Part shown: positions 15,727 to 23,195 of the stretch, piece by piece
Position numbering within the stretch: the first letter of the stretch is position 1
How the letters are laid out: every line of letters begins with the position of its first letter
Origin: a virus
DNA: 31,787 bases
Virus record (IMG/VR): IMGVR_UViG_3300029267_003537
Location: 1-31,787 of that record
Direction: 5' to 3' (one strand)
Program-made: the position numbers and the translations under genes
The notes under the pieces: model-generated
What the model saw: the letters and a program-made list of their open reading frames with translations, nothing else
What the model was told of the DNA's origin: nothing
Database searches by the model: none

Positions 15727-16221
15727 TCAGGCGCGCGCCGCGAGGATGGCTTCGACGAGGTCGGCCTTGGTCTTCGGCTGGCTGTCGAGCGCCTTCGCCT
15801 CCGGCAGCTTGGTCAGCGCGTCGAAGGTCATCGTGAGCAGCTCGTCCTTGGAGCGGGCCGCGTTCGACGGGGGAGCGGCCGGCGCCGCGGGCGCAGCGGG
15901 CGCAGCCGGAGCATCGGGAGCAGCGGGCGCCGGCTCGGGCTCGTCGCCGATGACGACGTCACCGGGACGTTCGAGGCCGACGTTGCACGTAACGATGCGC
16001 GTCGAGCCGTCGGGCAGCGTGCGACGCACCTTGTGGGTGCTGACGAGGCGCGCCTGCAGCGTGTAGGCCGCCTCGCTCGTCGGGCCACCGTCCGGCGCGA
16101 TGGTCGGCTTGGGCCGGTTCGACTCGACGCCGAGCGCGGCGAGCTTCTTGTCCAGCTCCGTCTTCATGCGGAGCAAGTCGTTGATGTGAGCCTGTTGCTC
16201 TTGCGGGCTGAGTCCGCTCAT
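15727..16221 (-). CDS. Small protein with Ala-Pro linker and HeH/LEM-like C-terminus
   Basis: 164 aa, ATG at 16221 supported by GAGGAGG 8 nt upstream; the longer upstream frame is rejected for this reason. Residues 1-30 form a charged helix (LSPQEQQAHINDLLRMKTEL), 40-90 a strand-rich part (AAYTLQARLVSTHKVRRTLP), 97-118 an Ala-Pro repeat linker (PAPAAPDAPAAPAAP and on), and 124-164 a small helical end (KDELLTMTFDAL, KTKADLVEAILAARA) that resembles HeH/LEM or SAP-type helix-turn-helix termini seen in phage head proteins. A possible head-associated or neck protein; function is not assigned. Confidence 0.7.
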   Translation of the reverse strand: MSGLSPQEQQAHINDLLRMKTELDKKLAALGVESNRPKPTIAPDGGPTSEAAYTLQARLVSTHKVRRTLPDGSTRIVTCNVGLERPGDVVIGDEPEPAPAAPDAPAAPAAPAAPAAPPSNAARSKDELLTMTFDALTKLPEAKALDSQPKTKADLVEAILAARA

Positions 16222-16362
16222 GGTCTGTGCCTCCTCGGGCTTCTTGGGGTGTGGTCTCCGCGCCCGGGAGTCGAGCGCGGTGGAAAGTGGCGAGGAGCGC
16301 GAGCAGGGCAACCCGAGCCCCTCGCCTGACGTTGCACCCGAGGAGGCCGCAACGCGAATCGG

Positions 16363-16605
16363 TCAACGCGGCGCGCGGGGGCGCGCCACCTTCTCGCCCT
16401 CGGATGAGACATCGTCGTCTCGCGAGAAGAAGCCCTGAGCTGCGATGGCCACGGCGCCCGCGATCAACGAGACGTCGGTCGCGTCCCACCCGTTCGCGAG
16501 CGCGTCGGCGACAGCGCCAGCGATGATCGCGACCGCAGCCGCGACGGCTGCGATCGTCGTCTTGCGGCTGCGCACGGCGCCGGCGGGGATCGGGGTACGT
16601 GCCAT
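16363..16605 (-). CDS. Holin-like small membrane protein with two TM segments
   Basis: 80 aa, ATG at 16605 with GGAG 6 nt upstream. Two hydrophobic segments are visible at about 17-36 (TTIAAVAAAVAIIAGAVADA) and 44-60 (DVSLIAGAVAIAAQGFF), joined by a short turn with NGWDATD, and followed by a charged tail ending ARPRAPR. Size, two membrane spans and a charged C-terminus fit class II holins. The location after the capsid gene, not next to an endolysin, leaves other membrane roles possible; no endolysin is present in this window. Confidence 0.6.
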   Translation of the reverse strand: MARTPIPAGAVRSRKTTIAAVAAAVAIIAGAVADALANGWDATDVSLIAGAVAIAAQGFFSRDDDVSSEGEKVARPRAPR

Positions 16606-16636
16606 CGGATGCTCCGTCTTGGGGTAGTCGGGAGGC

Positions 16637-16670
16637 GCGCCCGCTGCCGCGCAGATCGGGCAGCGGGCGC
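16637..16670 (-). terminator. Strong hairpin after major capsid gene
   Basis: A perfect 12-bp stem (GCGCCCGCTGCC pairing with GGCAGCGGGCGC) with a 10-nt loop starts 15 nt past the capsid stop. It is the strongest inverted repeat I found. There is no U-tract, so it may act as a partial terminator or as a 3'-end stabiliser of capsid mRNA. Confidence 0.6.
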
Positions 16671-16684
16671 ACCGGTCGCCTCGA

Positions 16685-17824
16685 TCAGCCGAGGACGCGG
16701 CAGCCCAGCTCACGACGGACGACGTTCGCGCCGTACAGGATGTCGTAGCTGAAACGGTCGCGCTTGTGCTCGCGCGTCATCTCCAGGCGCAGCGCGAGGC
16801 CGGACACCGGATCGACCGCGGTCTCGATGATCGAGCCGGGGTGACGCGAGCCGGCGAGCGGGCGCGTCGCGAAGGCGATGGCGTCGCGGTGGAACGCGAG
16901 GTTCATCACGTGCGAGCCGACGCCGCCGGTGTCGCCCGGGCCGATGACGTCGACGCCGTCGGCGACCGCGACCACGAGGCCGGGCTCGATGTTGATGAGG
17001 GTCGCCGAGGCGCCGCCCGTCGAGCCGGTGATGACGTAGGTCTGATCGTGACCCGTGAACTTCACGATGTCGCCGACGTTGAACGCGCCCGAGCCGGTGT
17101 CGATCGCGACCTCCTTGTCCCCGATGGCGGAGCCAGCCGTGCCGGTGTTCGTCACGTAGCCGGCGGCGGCGCCGACGGTGTGCGACTGCACGTTCTGGTC
17201 CATGAACATGTCGAAGCCGAGGCGTCGCGTGATCTGACCTTCGAGGATGGCGGCACCGCCGACGCCGAAGCTGGCGTCGTGGAACGCGCGCAGCTCCAGC
17301 GCCTCCGCCTCGGCGTCCGCGTTCATGACGAAGCGCCGATCGTTGAGGGGAGCGAGCTGGTTGTTGAGCACCTTGCGCGCCTGCGTCGCGTCGGCGACGG
17401 ACGAGGTGAACGGGGTCGTGCCCGCGGTGCCCTGCACGCCGTAGAACTTCGTGCCGAGGCCGAGGAGGAACTGGTCGACCTCGTTCGCGAGCGACCGGAT
17501 CGCCGAGGAGGCCATCATCGGCAGCGCGCCGTTCTGGACCTCCATCATGTCCTTGTCGGTGAGGTAGAACGGCGCCTCCTTCCACCGCGTCAGCGGGATC
17601 GACACCGTGCCCGGCGTCTGGGTCGCGGTGCTCGGGGGCGTCGCGCCGGGCGTGACGTCCTGCACGGCGACGTCACTCGGAAGCGGGACGTCGATGCTCG
17701 AACCCTGCGGACCCGCCAGGGTCTCGTACTCACGGTTCACGAGGAGGGGCATCACCGCCATCTCACGGAGGGCCATGAGGCCCTGCGCGAGCAGCTGCGG
17801 GATGACGTTGCTGAGGTCGTTCAT
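16685..17824 (-). CDS. Major capsid protein, P22 coat-like (HK97 fold)
   Basis: 379 aa, ATG at 17824. The N-terminus MNDLSNVIPQLLAQGLMALR, EMAVMPLLVNREYETLAGPQ and a following GSSIDVPLPSDVAVQDVTPG fit the P22 gp5-type coat family ('...reaL..L...mv...lv.rdYe...g...v.v..P'). Further features are LTRWKEAPFYLTDKDM (the conserved 'd....f.ltd.d'), SLANEVDQFLLGLG, DRRFVMNADAEAEALELRAF, GFDMFMDQNVQSHT, and a beta insert (GDIVKFTGHDQTYVITGSTG) which is an Ig-like or I-domain type insertion seen in this family. It follows a hairpin-containing gap and precedes a strong hairpin. The Shine-Dalgarno GGAG lies only 2 nt from the start and within a short CTCC/GGAG inverted repeat, which is unusual for a highly made protein. 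Confidence 0.87.
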   Translation of the reverse strand: MNDLSNVIPQLLAQGLMALREMAVMPLLVNREYETLAGPQGSSIDVPLPSDVAVQDVTPGATPPSTATQTPGTVSIPLTRWKEAPFYLTDKDMMEVQNGALPMMASSAIRSLANEVDQFLLGLGTKFYGVQGTAGTTPFTSSVADATQARKVLNNQLAPLNDRRFVMNADAEAEALELRAFHDASFGVGGAAILEGQITRRLGFDMFMDQNVQSHTVGAAAGYVTNTGTAGSAIGDKEVAIDTGSGAFNVGDIVKFTGHDQTYVITGSTGGASATLINIEPGLVVAVADGVDVIGPGDTGGVGSHVMNLAFHRDAIAFATRPLAGSRHPGSIIETAVDPVSGLALRLEMTREHKRDRFSYDILYGANVVRRELGCRVLG

Positions 17825-17910
17825 GGCTCCAATGGAGGTCGGTTGGGTTCACCCGCTCGGAGAGAAGGCACGAGCGGTGTGGCTCTGCGCTTCCTCTCCG
17901 CGAGGTGAGC

Positions 17911-17928
17911 CCCACCCTCCGGGGTGGG
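17911..17928 (-). other. Hairpin in capsid leader (7-bp stem)
   Basis: CCCACCC and GGGTGGG flank a TCCG (minus strand CGGA) tetraloop, about 83 nt upstream of the capsid start. Could be a transcript structure controlling translation or RNA stability; no U-tract follows. Confidence 0.5.
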
Positions 17929-17973
17929 AGCCGCGCCGACCTGAGACCCACGACGGGCTGACGGTCGGCCGGT

Positions 17974-17994
17974 GCGCGTCCTCGCAGGACGCGC
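17974..17994 (-). terminator. Hairpin after lipoprotein gene (9-bp stem)
   Basis: A perfect 9-bp stem (GCGCGTCCT / AGGACGCGC) with a 3-nt loop lies about 54 nt past the stop of the lipoprotein gene. It has no U-tract. It may mark the end of the upstream transcript, or a processing/stabilising element ahead of the capsid gene. Confidence 0.45.
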
Positions 17995-18047
17995 CGCTCA
18001 GCACGAGGGCGGATGGTAGCCGGCGCCTCGCGCGGAGCGCAACCCCC

Positions 18048-18416
18048 TCAGCCCGGGGGCTCCTCGCCCCGCGGACCAGCGTCGATGAGCGCCGCGAGCC
18101 GCTCGCTCTTCGCTCGCGCCCAGACCCGCAGGAGGCCGAGGACCGCCGCGAGCGCCGCTGCGCCGGCCGTCCAAAGCGCCTGAGTCCTGTGCTGGGCGAG
18201 CCAGGAGCCCCCAGAGCCCGTGCCCTGCGCCGGCGGGTCCTCGGCCGCCGGAGGGTCCCCGGGCTGATCCTGCGCCGCTGGGGGAGCCGTGTCGGCGCCC
18301 TGCTCCGCCCGCTCCTCGACCGACGCCGGCACGGCCGCGTCTGAGCCCGACGAGGACTGGATGAGGAAGCACCCCGGGAGCGGCGCGAGGACGGCGAGCG
18401 CGAGGAGCCAGCGCAT
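18048..18416 (-). CDS. Lipoprotein with C-terminal TM segment, spanin-like layout
   Basis: 122 aa, ATG at 18416. A signal peptide MRWLLALAVLAPLPGC ends in a lipobox-like LPGC with Cys16 (Pro at -2 is unusual). Residues 20-75 are a Pro/Ala/Gln/Asp-rich, disordered periplasmic linker, 81-99 a hydrophobic helix (LWTAGAAALAAVLGLLRVWA) with Arg/Lys residues after it, and 100-122 a short cytoplasmic tail. A lipid anchor at the outer membrane plus a C-terminal inner-membrane helix is the layout of unimolecular spanins (such as T1 gp11), which fuse the two membranes at lysis. The short linker and the lack of neighbouring endolysin make this tentative; any small membrane lipoprotein is the alternative. 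Confidence 0.7.
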   Translation of the reverse strand: MRWLLALAVLAPLPGCFLIQSSSGSDAAVPASVEERAEQGADTAPPAAQDQPGDPPAAEDPPAQGTGSGGSWLAQHRTQALWTAGAAALAAVLGLLRVWARAKSERLAALIDAGPRGEEPPG

Positions 18417-18425
18417 CGCCGGAGC

Positions 18426-18980
18426 CTACTCTGCGCCGGCCGGCTTCGGCCTGTCGATCCGAGCGCCGTGCGCCGACCACTCCCGCTCGGCGAGGTCCCA
18501 GACCTTCTGCTCGTCACGCCAGCGCTGCGCCCACTGCCGCGCGTCCCGGTCCATCATGTCGACGCCGTAGGCGTAGCCGGCGCCGTCCATGTCCGCGCCG
18601 AACACGCGCACGACCGACGCGCCTTCGCCGACCGCGCGGCTGATCGTCGCGAAGATGGTCAGGTTGAGCGTGTAGAACGTCGGCTTGGTCCGCGGCAGGA
18701 AGCGCGCGCGGAAGTCCTCCTCGATGTCGGGGTACGCCCACGTGCGAACGCCGTGCTTCGCCCACGCCTTCGCCTGCCGCTCCTTGCACCAGAGCACCGG
18801 GAGCGGCTCGTCCCGGACGAGGATCTGCGTGAACTTGTGCGGCGGGTCGAGCGCAGACCAGACGTCGACGCGAAGCGGCGCGAGGACCGCCGTGTTGATC
18901 GCGACCACGGGCCCTTGAAGGTCAGAGTCCCGGACCGCCGCGAGCGACGGCCCGGGTGCGAGGATCGACCACGTGCTCAC
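18426..18980 (-). CDS. MptE/DUF115-like protein (possible sugar- or nucleotide-binding)
   Basis: 184 aa, ATG at 18980 in an ATGA overlap with the previous stop. The start STWSILAPGPSLAAVRDSDL is a 'GnGPSL'-type loop, followed by VVAINTAVLAPLRVDVWSAL and DPPHKFTQIL, then PTFYTLNLTIFATISRAV and VRVFGADMDGAGYAYG. This order (GPSL loop, 'aiN.a......D.w.a.D', then 'I..fG.Dm') is typical of the DUF115/MptE-like Rossmann-type proteins that occur in motility and glycosylation loci and in some phages. A glycan or nucleotide-sugar role is possible, but I cannot assign an activity. Confidence 0.6.
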   Translation of the reverse strand: MSTWSILAPGPSLAAVRDSDLQGPVVAINTAVLAPLRVDVWSALDPPHKFTQILVRDEPLPVLWCKERQAKAWAKHGVRTWAYPDIEEDFRARFLPRTKPTFYTLNLTIFATISRAVGEGASVVRVFGADMDGAGYAYGVDMMDRDARQWAQRWRDEQKVWDLAEREWSAHGARIDRPKPAGAE

Positions 18981-19297
18981 GCGGTCAGCAGGAGCACGCC
19001 GATACGGGCCGCGATCCCCACCATGCTCTTCTGGATGAACGCGCTGACGTTGGCGCCGACGGCGACGCTCGACGCCGCCGTGATGTTGCGCCTGATGACG
19101 ACGAGCGACTGCTCGGCGACCGCGGTGTCCTCGCCGCGCATCTGCGCCGCGAGGATCGCCGCCGAGAGGTCGAGCGCCTGAACGGCTTGCTGCCGCACCG
19201 CGTCGCCCGCGTCCGCGAGGTTGTCGATGTGCGCCTCCAGCAGCGCACGCTCCTCGTCCAGCAGTTGCCGGCCGAGGTCGCCCAGGGAGTCGCTCAT
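18977..19297 (-). CDS. Unknown small protein with hydrophobic C-terminus
   Basis: 106 aa, ATG at 19297 overlapping the lipoprotein stop as ATGA; its own stop overlaps the next gene start. The first 65 residues are acidic and helical (GRQLLDEERALLEAHIDNLA, QQAVQALDLSAAILAAQMRG). The last 35 residues (AASSVAVGANVSAFIQKSM, IAARIGVLLLTA) are hydrophobic and could be an amphipathic or membrane helix. No family recognised. Coupling to the lipoprotein gene suggests the two act together at the cell envelope. Confidence 0.65.
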   Translation of the reverse strand: MSDSLGDLGRQLLDEERALLEAHIDNLADAGDAVRQQAVQALDLSAAILAAQMRGEDTAVAEQSLVVIRRNITAASSVAVGANVSAFIQKSMVGIAARIGVLLLTA

Positions 19298-19560
19298 TCG
19301 TCGACCTCAGCCTCGGCCGCCTCGATGCGCAGCTCCCACGAGTCGAGCGCCTGCGTGAGCGCCACGCCGTTGACGCCGGAGAGGTCCGGGTCGTTGGCGG
19401 GGTCGCCGTCCGCGAGGTCGCGCACGATCGGGGAGACCAGCTCGTACGTCGCGCGGTCCGCCTCGACGTACGCCCGATCCGGGCGCAGCGTCGTGAAGTG
19501 CTCGCAGGACGCGAGCATCGGCAGCGTCAGCGCCGCGATCGTCAGGGTGAGTGTCTTCAT
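19294..19560 (-). CDS. Small lipoprotein
   Basis: 88 aa, ATG at 19560. It begins MKTLTLTIAALTLPMLASCE: a positively charged start, hydrophobic core and a canonical LASC lipobox with Cys19, so lipid modification at the outer (or inner) membrane is expected. The mature part is acidic (RPDRAYVEADRATYELVSPI, VRDLADGDPANDPDLSG, SWELRIEAAEAEVDE). It is too long and too little proline-rich to be called an Rz1 with confidence, but an outer-membrane spanin or a superinfection-exclusion lipoprotein are the likely options. It lies between the scaffold gene and other envelope-type genes. Confidence 0.7.
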   Translation of the reverse strand: MKTLTLTIAALTLPMLASCEHFTTLRPDRAYVEADRATYELVSPIVRDLADGDPANDPDLSGVNGVALTQALDSWELRIEAAEAEVDE

Positions 19561-19574
19561 GGCCGGAATGTACC

Positions 19575-20402
19575 TCAGTCCTGCGCGACGCGCTTCTCGC
19601 CCTTCGCGATGGCTTCCATGTTCTTGCCGATCGCGACGGGGTCGCGCGCGACGAGCCCCTTCTGGTCGTCCTTGCTCTCCGGCGCGTCGTTGCCGCCACT
19701 GCCGCCGCCTCGCGCCGGCTCGAAGAAGAACGAGCGCCGGTCGAGCAGCTCGTGTTGCACGTACTCCTCGGGCTTGATCGGCGAGCCGTCCTCGGCCATG
19801 AGGTCCTTGCGCTTCGGGACGAGGTTGCCATCCGCGTCGGTCGTCCAGTCCGCGCGGATGCGGTCGGCGAGGTCGAGCTTGGCGCCCGAGCGCACGCGGA
19901 GGTTCCGCTCGTCGATCATGCGCGTCACCTTGTCGAGCGCCTGCATCGAGGTGTAGTTGCCGACGAGCTTCTCGTGCTGGCTTTTCAGCTCGGAGTACGC
20001 CTCGCGCGCCTGCTTCACCTCCTTGTTCTTGTCGTCGAGCATCCGCGCGGTGCGGCGCTGCACGACCTCGTCGATGTTGCCGGCCTGGATCAGCTTGCGC
20101 TCCTCCTCCTCCTCGATCTCGCCGATGCGCTCCTGGAACTTCTTGACCGCCTCGGGGTCGATGCCCTCGAACTGCGAGCGGAGCTGCCCCATCTCGCTCT
20201 TCATCCGTTCGAGCTGCTGGTTCAGCGCGCGGTTGCGGTCGCGGAACTCGGCGAGCCGGTCGTCGTTGCCGCCGCTCGCCGGCGGCGCCGCGCCCTCGAT
20301 CTGGATGTCATCGCGGAGGTGGAACGCACCGTCGCGCTCTTCGTAGAGCCCGCGCGCGTAGTCGGGGATGTCGTCTTGGCTGTCGTACTTCTTGCGGAGC
20401 AT
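19575..20402 (-). CDS. Capsid scaffold protein
   Basis: 275 aa, ATG at 20402 with GAGGA 7 nt upstream. It lacks hydrophobic cores and is dominated by a long charged coiled coil from about 50 to 160 (RDRNRALNQQLERMKSEMGQ, QERIGEIEEEEERKLIQAGN, VKQAREAYSELKSQHEKLVG). The C-terminus is basic-acidic and mobile (DPVAIGKNMEAIAKGEKRV), as in scaffold proteins that bind coat subunits. Position after portal and Mu-F-like head protein and before the coat gene is the standard scaffold slot. Alternatives (protease-scaffold fusion) are not supported, since no protease motif is seen. Confidence 0.78.
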   Translation of the reverse strand: MLRKKYDSQDDIPDYARGLYEERDGAFHLRDDIQIEGAAPPASGGNDDRLAEFRDRNRALNQQLERMKSEMGQLRSQFEGIDPEAVKKFQERIGEIEEEEERKLIQAGNIDEVVQRRTARMLDDKNKEVKQAREAYSELKSQHEKLVGNYTSMQALDKVTRMIDERNLRVRSGAKLDLADRIRADWTTDADGNLVPKRKDLMAEDGSPIKPEEYVQHELLDRRSFFFEPARGGGSGGNDAPESKDDQKGLVARDPVAIGKNMEAIAKGEKRVAQD

Positions 20403-20417
20403 GGTGTGGTCCTCGGG

Positions 20418-21581
20418 TTAGTTGAGCAGCTGCTTGACGGGGACGAGGTTGCCGCCCGAGTCGATGAGCTGCGAGAGTGTAATCTGCCCTTCCTTCCAGG
20501 CGTCGAACAGCTCGGGGCCGAGCTTGTTGCGGGCGAACTCGTCACCCTTGATGTTGAGCCAGTCGTCGAACGTGCGCACGCGACCGGAGCCGATCTGCCC
20601 GTCCATCGTAGCGCGAGCGCTGTCCGGCACCGTGTTCAGCTTGTCGAGCCGGCGCCCGGACGCGCGCTCGATCAGCTCGTCCCACGAGTACGTCACGGGT
20701 GAGAGTTGCGTCCGGCACTTGAAGTGCCACGGCGGCGGCCCCGGGAAGCCCTCCTGCGTCGCGCTCGTCGGGAACGGCTCGCCGTTGACGTACCACGCCG
20801 ACCCGGTCCGCGCCATGCAGATGCGGCTCGTCCGGCCGTCGAGCGTGGTCACGGCTTCGTAGCCCTTGATGAGGTCGCCGTTCTCCTCGTAGACGTTCAT
20901 CGCCGCGCGGTTGCCCACCGACTGCGCGCTCGTTCGCACGAGCGTCTCGGCCTGGTTGCGCGAGACGTCCATCGCGCCGCCGGTGAACTCGCGCACGCGC
21001 TTTGTCCGCCCGCGCGGCGTCGTGATCTCGATGGTGCGCCCGGTCGAGCGCCCACGCACGCGGCGGATCAGCTCCTCGTTCGTCTCGCCCTGCTGGATGC
21101 CGAGCCGCATCTCGCGCGCGAAGCGGCGCCGCGTCCCCTCCGCCTGCCCGTTCCACCAGTCGCGCGCCGGCTCGCCAAGCACGACGTCGCGGTCGACGAG
21201 CGCGCGCAGCTCCGAGCGCGTGAGCGTCGGCGCGACGATGTTCACGCGGAACAGGCCGTTGAGGACGGACACCGCCTCGCCCTGCATGAAGGTCGCCGCC
21301 TCCAGTGCACCGCGCGCGGACTGCGTCGCCGCCGTCGAGTAGCGCCCCGCGATGACCGTGCGTGTCTCGCGGAGCAGCTTCTCCAGCCGCCGGCGCTTGA
21401 GCGACTCCGACGAGAGGCCGGCGAGGTCGGCCGCCCTGAGCTGCCGCACGAGGTCGGTCTCCAGCACACGGAGCGTCGAGACGACACGCGCGCGTGTCGT
21501 CAACGTGAGCCGGTTGAGGTCGATCTGGCTGCTCGTCAGCTCGACCGCCGCCAGCTCGGCCGCGTTGAGGTTCTCGGCCAT
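20418..21581 (-). CDS. Mu F-like minor head (morphogenesis) protein
   Basis: 387 aa, ATG at 21581. The C-terminal half carries the Phage_Mu_F/SPP1 gp7 signature: DVSRNQAETLVRTSAQSVG and NRAAMNVYEENGDLIKGYEA, TTLDGRTSRICMARTGSAW (residues about 245-265), and FPGPPPWHFKCRTQLSPV (about 282-298). Cys and His in the RICMA and HFKCR motifs likely bind a metal. Such proteins sit inside the head near the portal and can be ejected with DNA. It directly follows the portal gene, as is standard. Confidence 0.9.
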   Translation of the reverse strand: MAENLNAAELAAVELTSSQIDLNRLTLTTRARVVSTLRVLETDLVRQLRAADLAGLSSESLKRRRLEKLLRETRTVIAGRYSTAATQSARGALEAATFMQGEAVSVLNGLFRVNIVAPTLTRSELRALVDRDVVLGEPARDWWNGQAEGTRRRFAREMRLGIQQGETNEELIRRVRGRSTGRTIEITTPRGRTKRVREFTGGAMDVSRNQAETLVRTSAQSVGNRAAMNVYEENGDLIKGYEAVTTLDGRTSRICMARTGSAWYVNGEPFPTSATQEGFPGPPPWHFKCRTQLSPVTYSWDELIERASGRRLDKLNTVPDSARATMDGQIGSGRVRTFDDWLNIKGDEFARNKLGPELFDAWKEGQITLSQLIDSGGNLVPVKQLLN

Positions 21582-21590
21582 GCGCGCCTA

Positions 21591-23189
21591 TCAGCCCTCG
21601 TCGTCGTCGTCGCCCTCGTCGTCGTCGGGCGGCCGCCGGTCCTCGCGATCCGGCGACAGCGCAGCGTCGAGCCCGCCGCCGGGCGGGCCGCCGATGATCG
21701 CCGCCGCTTCGTCCTCGGCCGTCCAGGCGTCGGGGTACAGCTCGCCGCGGTTCAGGTTGAAGTAGTACACCGGCCACGACATGAGCCCGCCTTGGACCTG
21801 CTGCATGAGCGCGGCGAGGAGCTGCGGCGAGAGACCCGCGGTGCCGAAGTCCTGGTTGAGCTGCACGCCGACCTCGGTCCCGATCCCGCGGAACTGCGCG
21901 AGGAAGCCGAGCGTGCGCGTGAGTCCGCGCGACGTCGCCTGCGCGATGCGCGAGAGCGCGGACTGCTCGCCGGCCTGCCGGAGCTTGACCGTCTCGGCCG
22001 CTTCCTGCGCGCCGGCACCGGGCTGCTCCTCGATGAGCCGACCGCCGAGCGCGGCCATGTGCTTCTCCTTGCGCTCCATCGCGTCCTTGAGCGTCGACAG
22101 GCCGGCGCCGGAGAACTCCAGGTAGCCCGCCTTCGCTTGCGGGTTGTCCGTCACCCAGGCGTAGCCGGAGCCGATCGCGAGCGGGCCGTTGAAGTCAAAG
22201 CCCGCGGCGTACGGCTGCGGGAGCGCGGTGAAGTGCATCCCGTGTTCGTAGTCGGCGCTGTTGCGGTAGTGGCTCAGGTTCACGACCGCGATGTCTTGCA
22301 GCGGCGGTTTCTCCGGCTTCGCTCGGTTCGTCGTCGCGTTGAAGAACACGAACGGGATTTCGCGGAACAGCACACCGCCGGCCGCACGCGGAACAGCGCG
22401 GTAGCTGAACGAGAACTCAGACTCGCCGCCGTCACCCGTGCTCGACTCGACCTCGTCCCAGACCTCCTGGTAGTACACGAGCCCGTCCTCGAAGTCGGTC
22501 GGCGAGAGCCCCTGCTCAGCGAGGAAGTCCTCGACCTGCATCTGCTCCTCTTCGTCCGTGCGCGGCACGGGCGCGCCGAGCCAGAGGATGCGGTAGCGCT
22601 CCATCTCGCGCGCGTGTCCGTCGACCTCGACGACGTTGCCAGACTTCTCGCGGAGCGCGACCATCGTCAGCCGCCGGCGGCCGTCGATCAGGTCGTGCTC
22701 CCAGTTGACGATCGACTCGGCGACGTACGTCGCGATGTACGGTTCCGCGTTCTCGTCCGCGTCGCGCGGGAGGTCGACGAGGTGCCCGAACCTGCCGATG
22801 CCCACGACCTCGTCGAGCGTCTCGTCGATGACCTCGTGGAACGAGTCGAGCGAGGCGCCGGCGTACGTGAGCGCCTCCTCCTGCGCGGCCGGCCACGTTA
22901 CGTCCGGCTCCTTGCGCATGATCGCGCCGACGAGCCCATCGCGCGTCCGGCCAGTCGCGTTCATGAACACGGCGCGGTCGCGGTAGCTTTCGTACGTCGA
23001 GACCCGCGTCTCGCTCGGCTGCGGATAGCGCTCGCTGCCCGTCGGCTGCCCGGCGAGCGGCGGGAGGTAGCGCTTCGACACCGAGGGATGCTTGACGCGA
23101 TCCTCGCCGCCGACGACGTCACGCTGCCGGCGCCACTTGTCGTGGTACTCATCGAACTTGCGGTGCTTCTTGCTCGGATCGAACGACAT
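21591..23189 (-). CDS. Portal protein (DUF4055 family)
   Basis: 532 aa, ATG at 23189. The motifs RDRAVFMNATGRTRDGLVGA, PDVTWPAAQEEALTYAGASL, IDETLDEVVGIGRFGHLVDL and PYIATYVAESIVNWEHDLID match the DUF4055 portal family ('yr.Ra.f.n.t.rt..gl.G..f......P......', 'gGr.g.lvD.p', 'i..Y....ii.W'). Later features are KPPLQDIAVVNLSHYRNSAD and GAGLSTLKDAMERKEKHMAA, also typical of portals. The C-terminus ends in an acidic tail (DDDEGDDDDEG). It forms the DNA gateway of the head. No obvious Shine-Dalgarno precedes the start. Confidence 0.9.
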   Translation of the reverse strand: MSFDPSKKHRKFDEYHDKWRRQRDVVGGEDRVKHPSVSKRYLPPLAGQPTGSERYPQPSETRVSTYESYRDRAVFMNATGRTRDGLVGAIMRKEPDVTWPAAQEEALTYAGASLDSFHEVIDETLDEVVGIGRFGHLVDLPRDADENAEPYIATYVAESIVNWEHDLIDGRRRLTMVALREKSGNVVEVDGHAREMERYRILWLGAPVPRTDEEEQMQVEDFLAEQGLSPTDFEDGLVYYQEVWDEVESSTGDGGESEFSFSYRAVPRAAGGVLFREIPFVFFNATTNRAKPEKPPLQDIAVVNLSHYRNSADYEHGMHFTALPQPYAAGFDFNGPLAIGSGYAWVTDNPQAKAGYLEFSGAGLSTLKDAMERKEKHMAALGGRLIEEQPGAGAQEAAETVKLRQAGEQSALSRIAQATSRGLTRTLGFLAQFRGIGTEVGVQLNQDFGTAGLSPQLLAALMQQVQGGLMSWPVYYFNLNRGELYPDAWTAEDEAAAIIGGPPGGGLDAALSPDREDRRPPDDDEGDDDDEG

Positions 23190-23195
23190 CGTGCG

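Larger units (their letters stand above)
17825..18047 (-). promoter_or_regulatory. Intergenic leader of major capsid gene
   Basis: 223 bp without a gene between a lipoprotein gene and the capsid gene. It holds two hairpins (listed separately) and a short inverted repeat over the capsid ribosome-binding site (CTCC AAT GGAG). A weak sigma70-like pair is present on the minus strand near 18039-18010 (TTGCGC, 18-bp spacer, TACCAT), but it matches poorly and I would not rely on it. A promoter for the capsid genes here is an inference from the gap and the expected demand for coat protein. Confidence 0.4.

Noticed and set aside
18010-18039. Sigma70-like promoter TTGCGC - 18 bp - TACCAT upstream of capsid
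   Set aside because: Only 3 of 6 and 4 of 6 matches in very GC-rich DNA; expected by chance.
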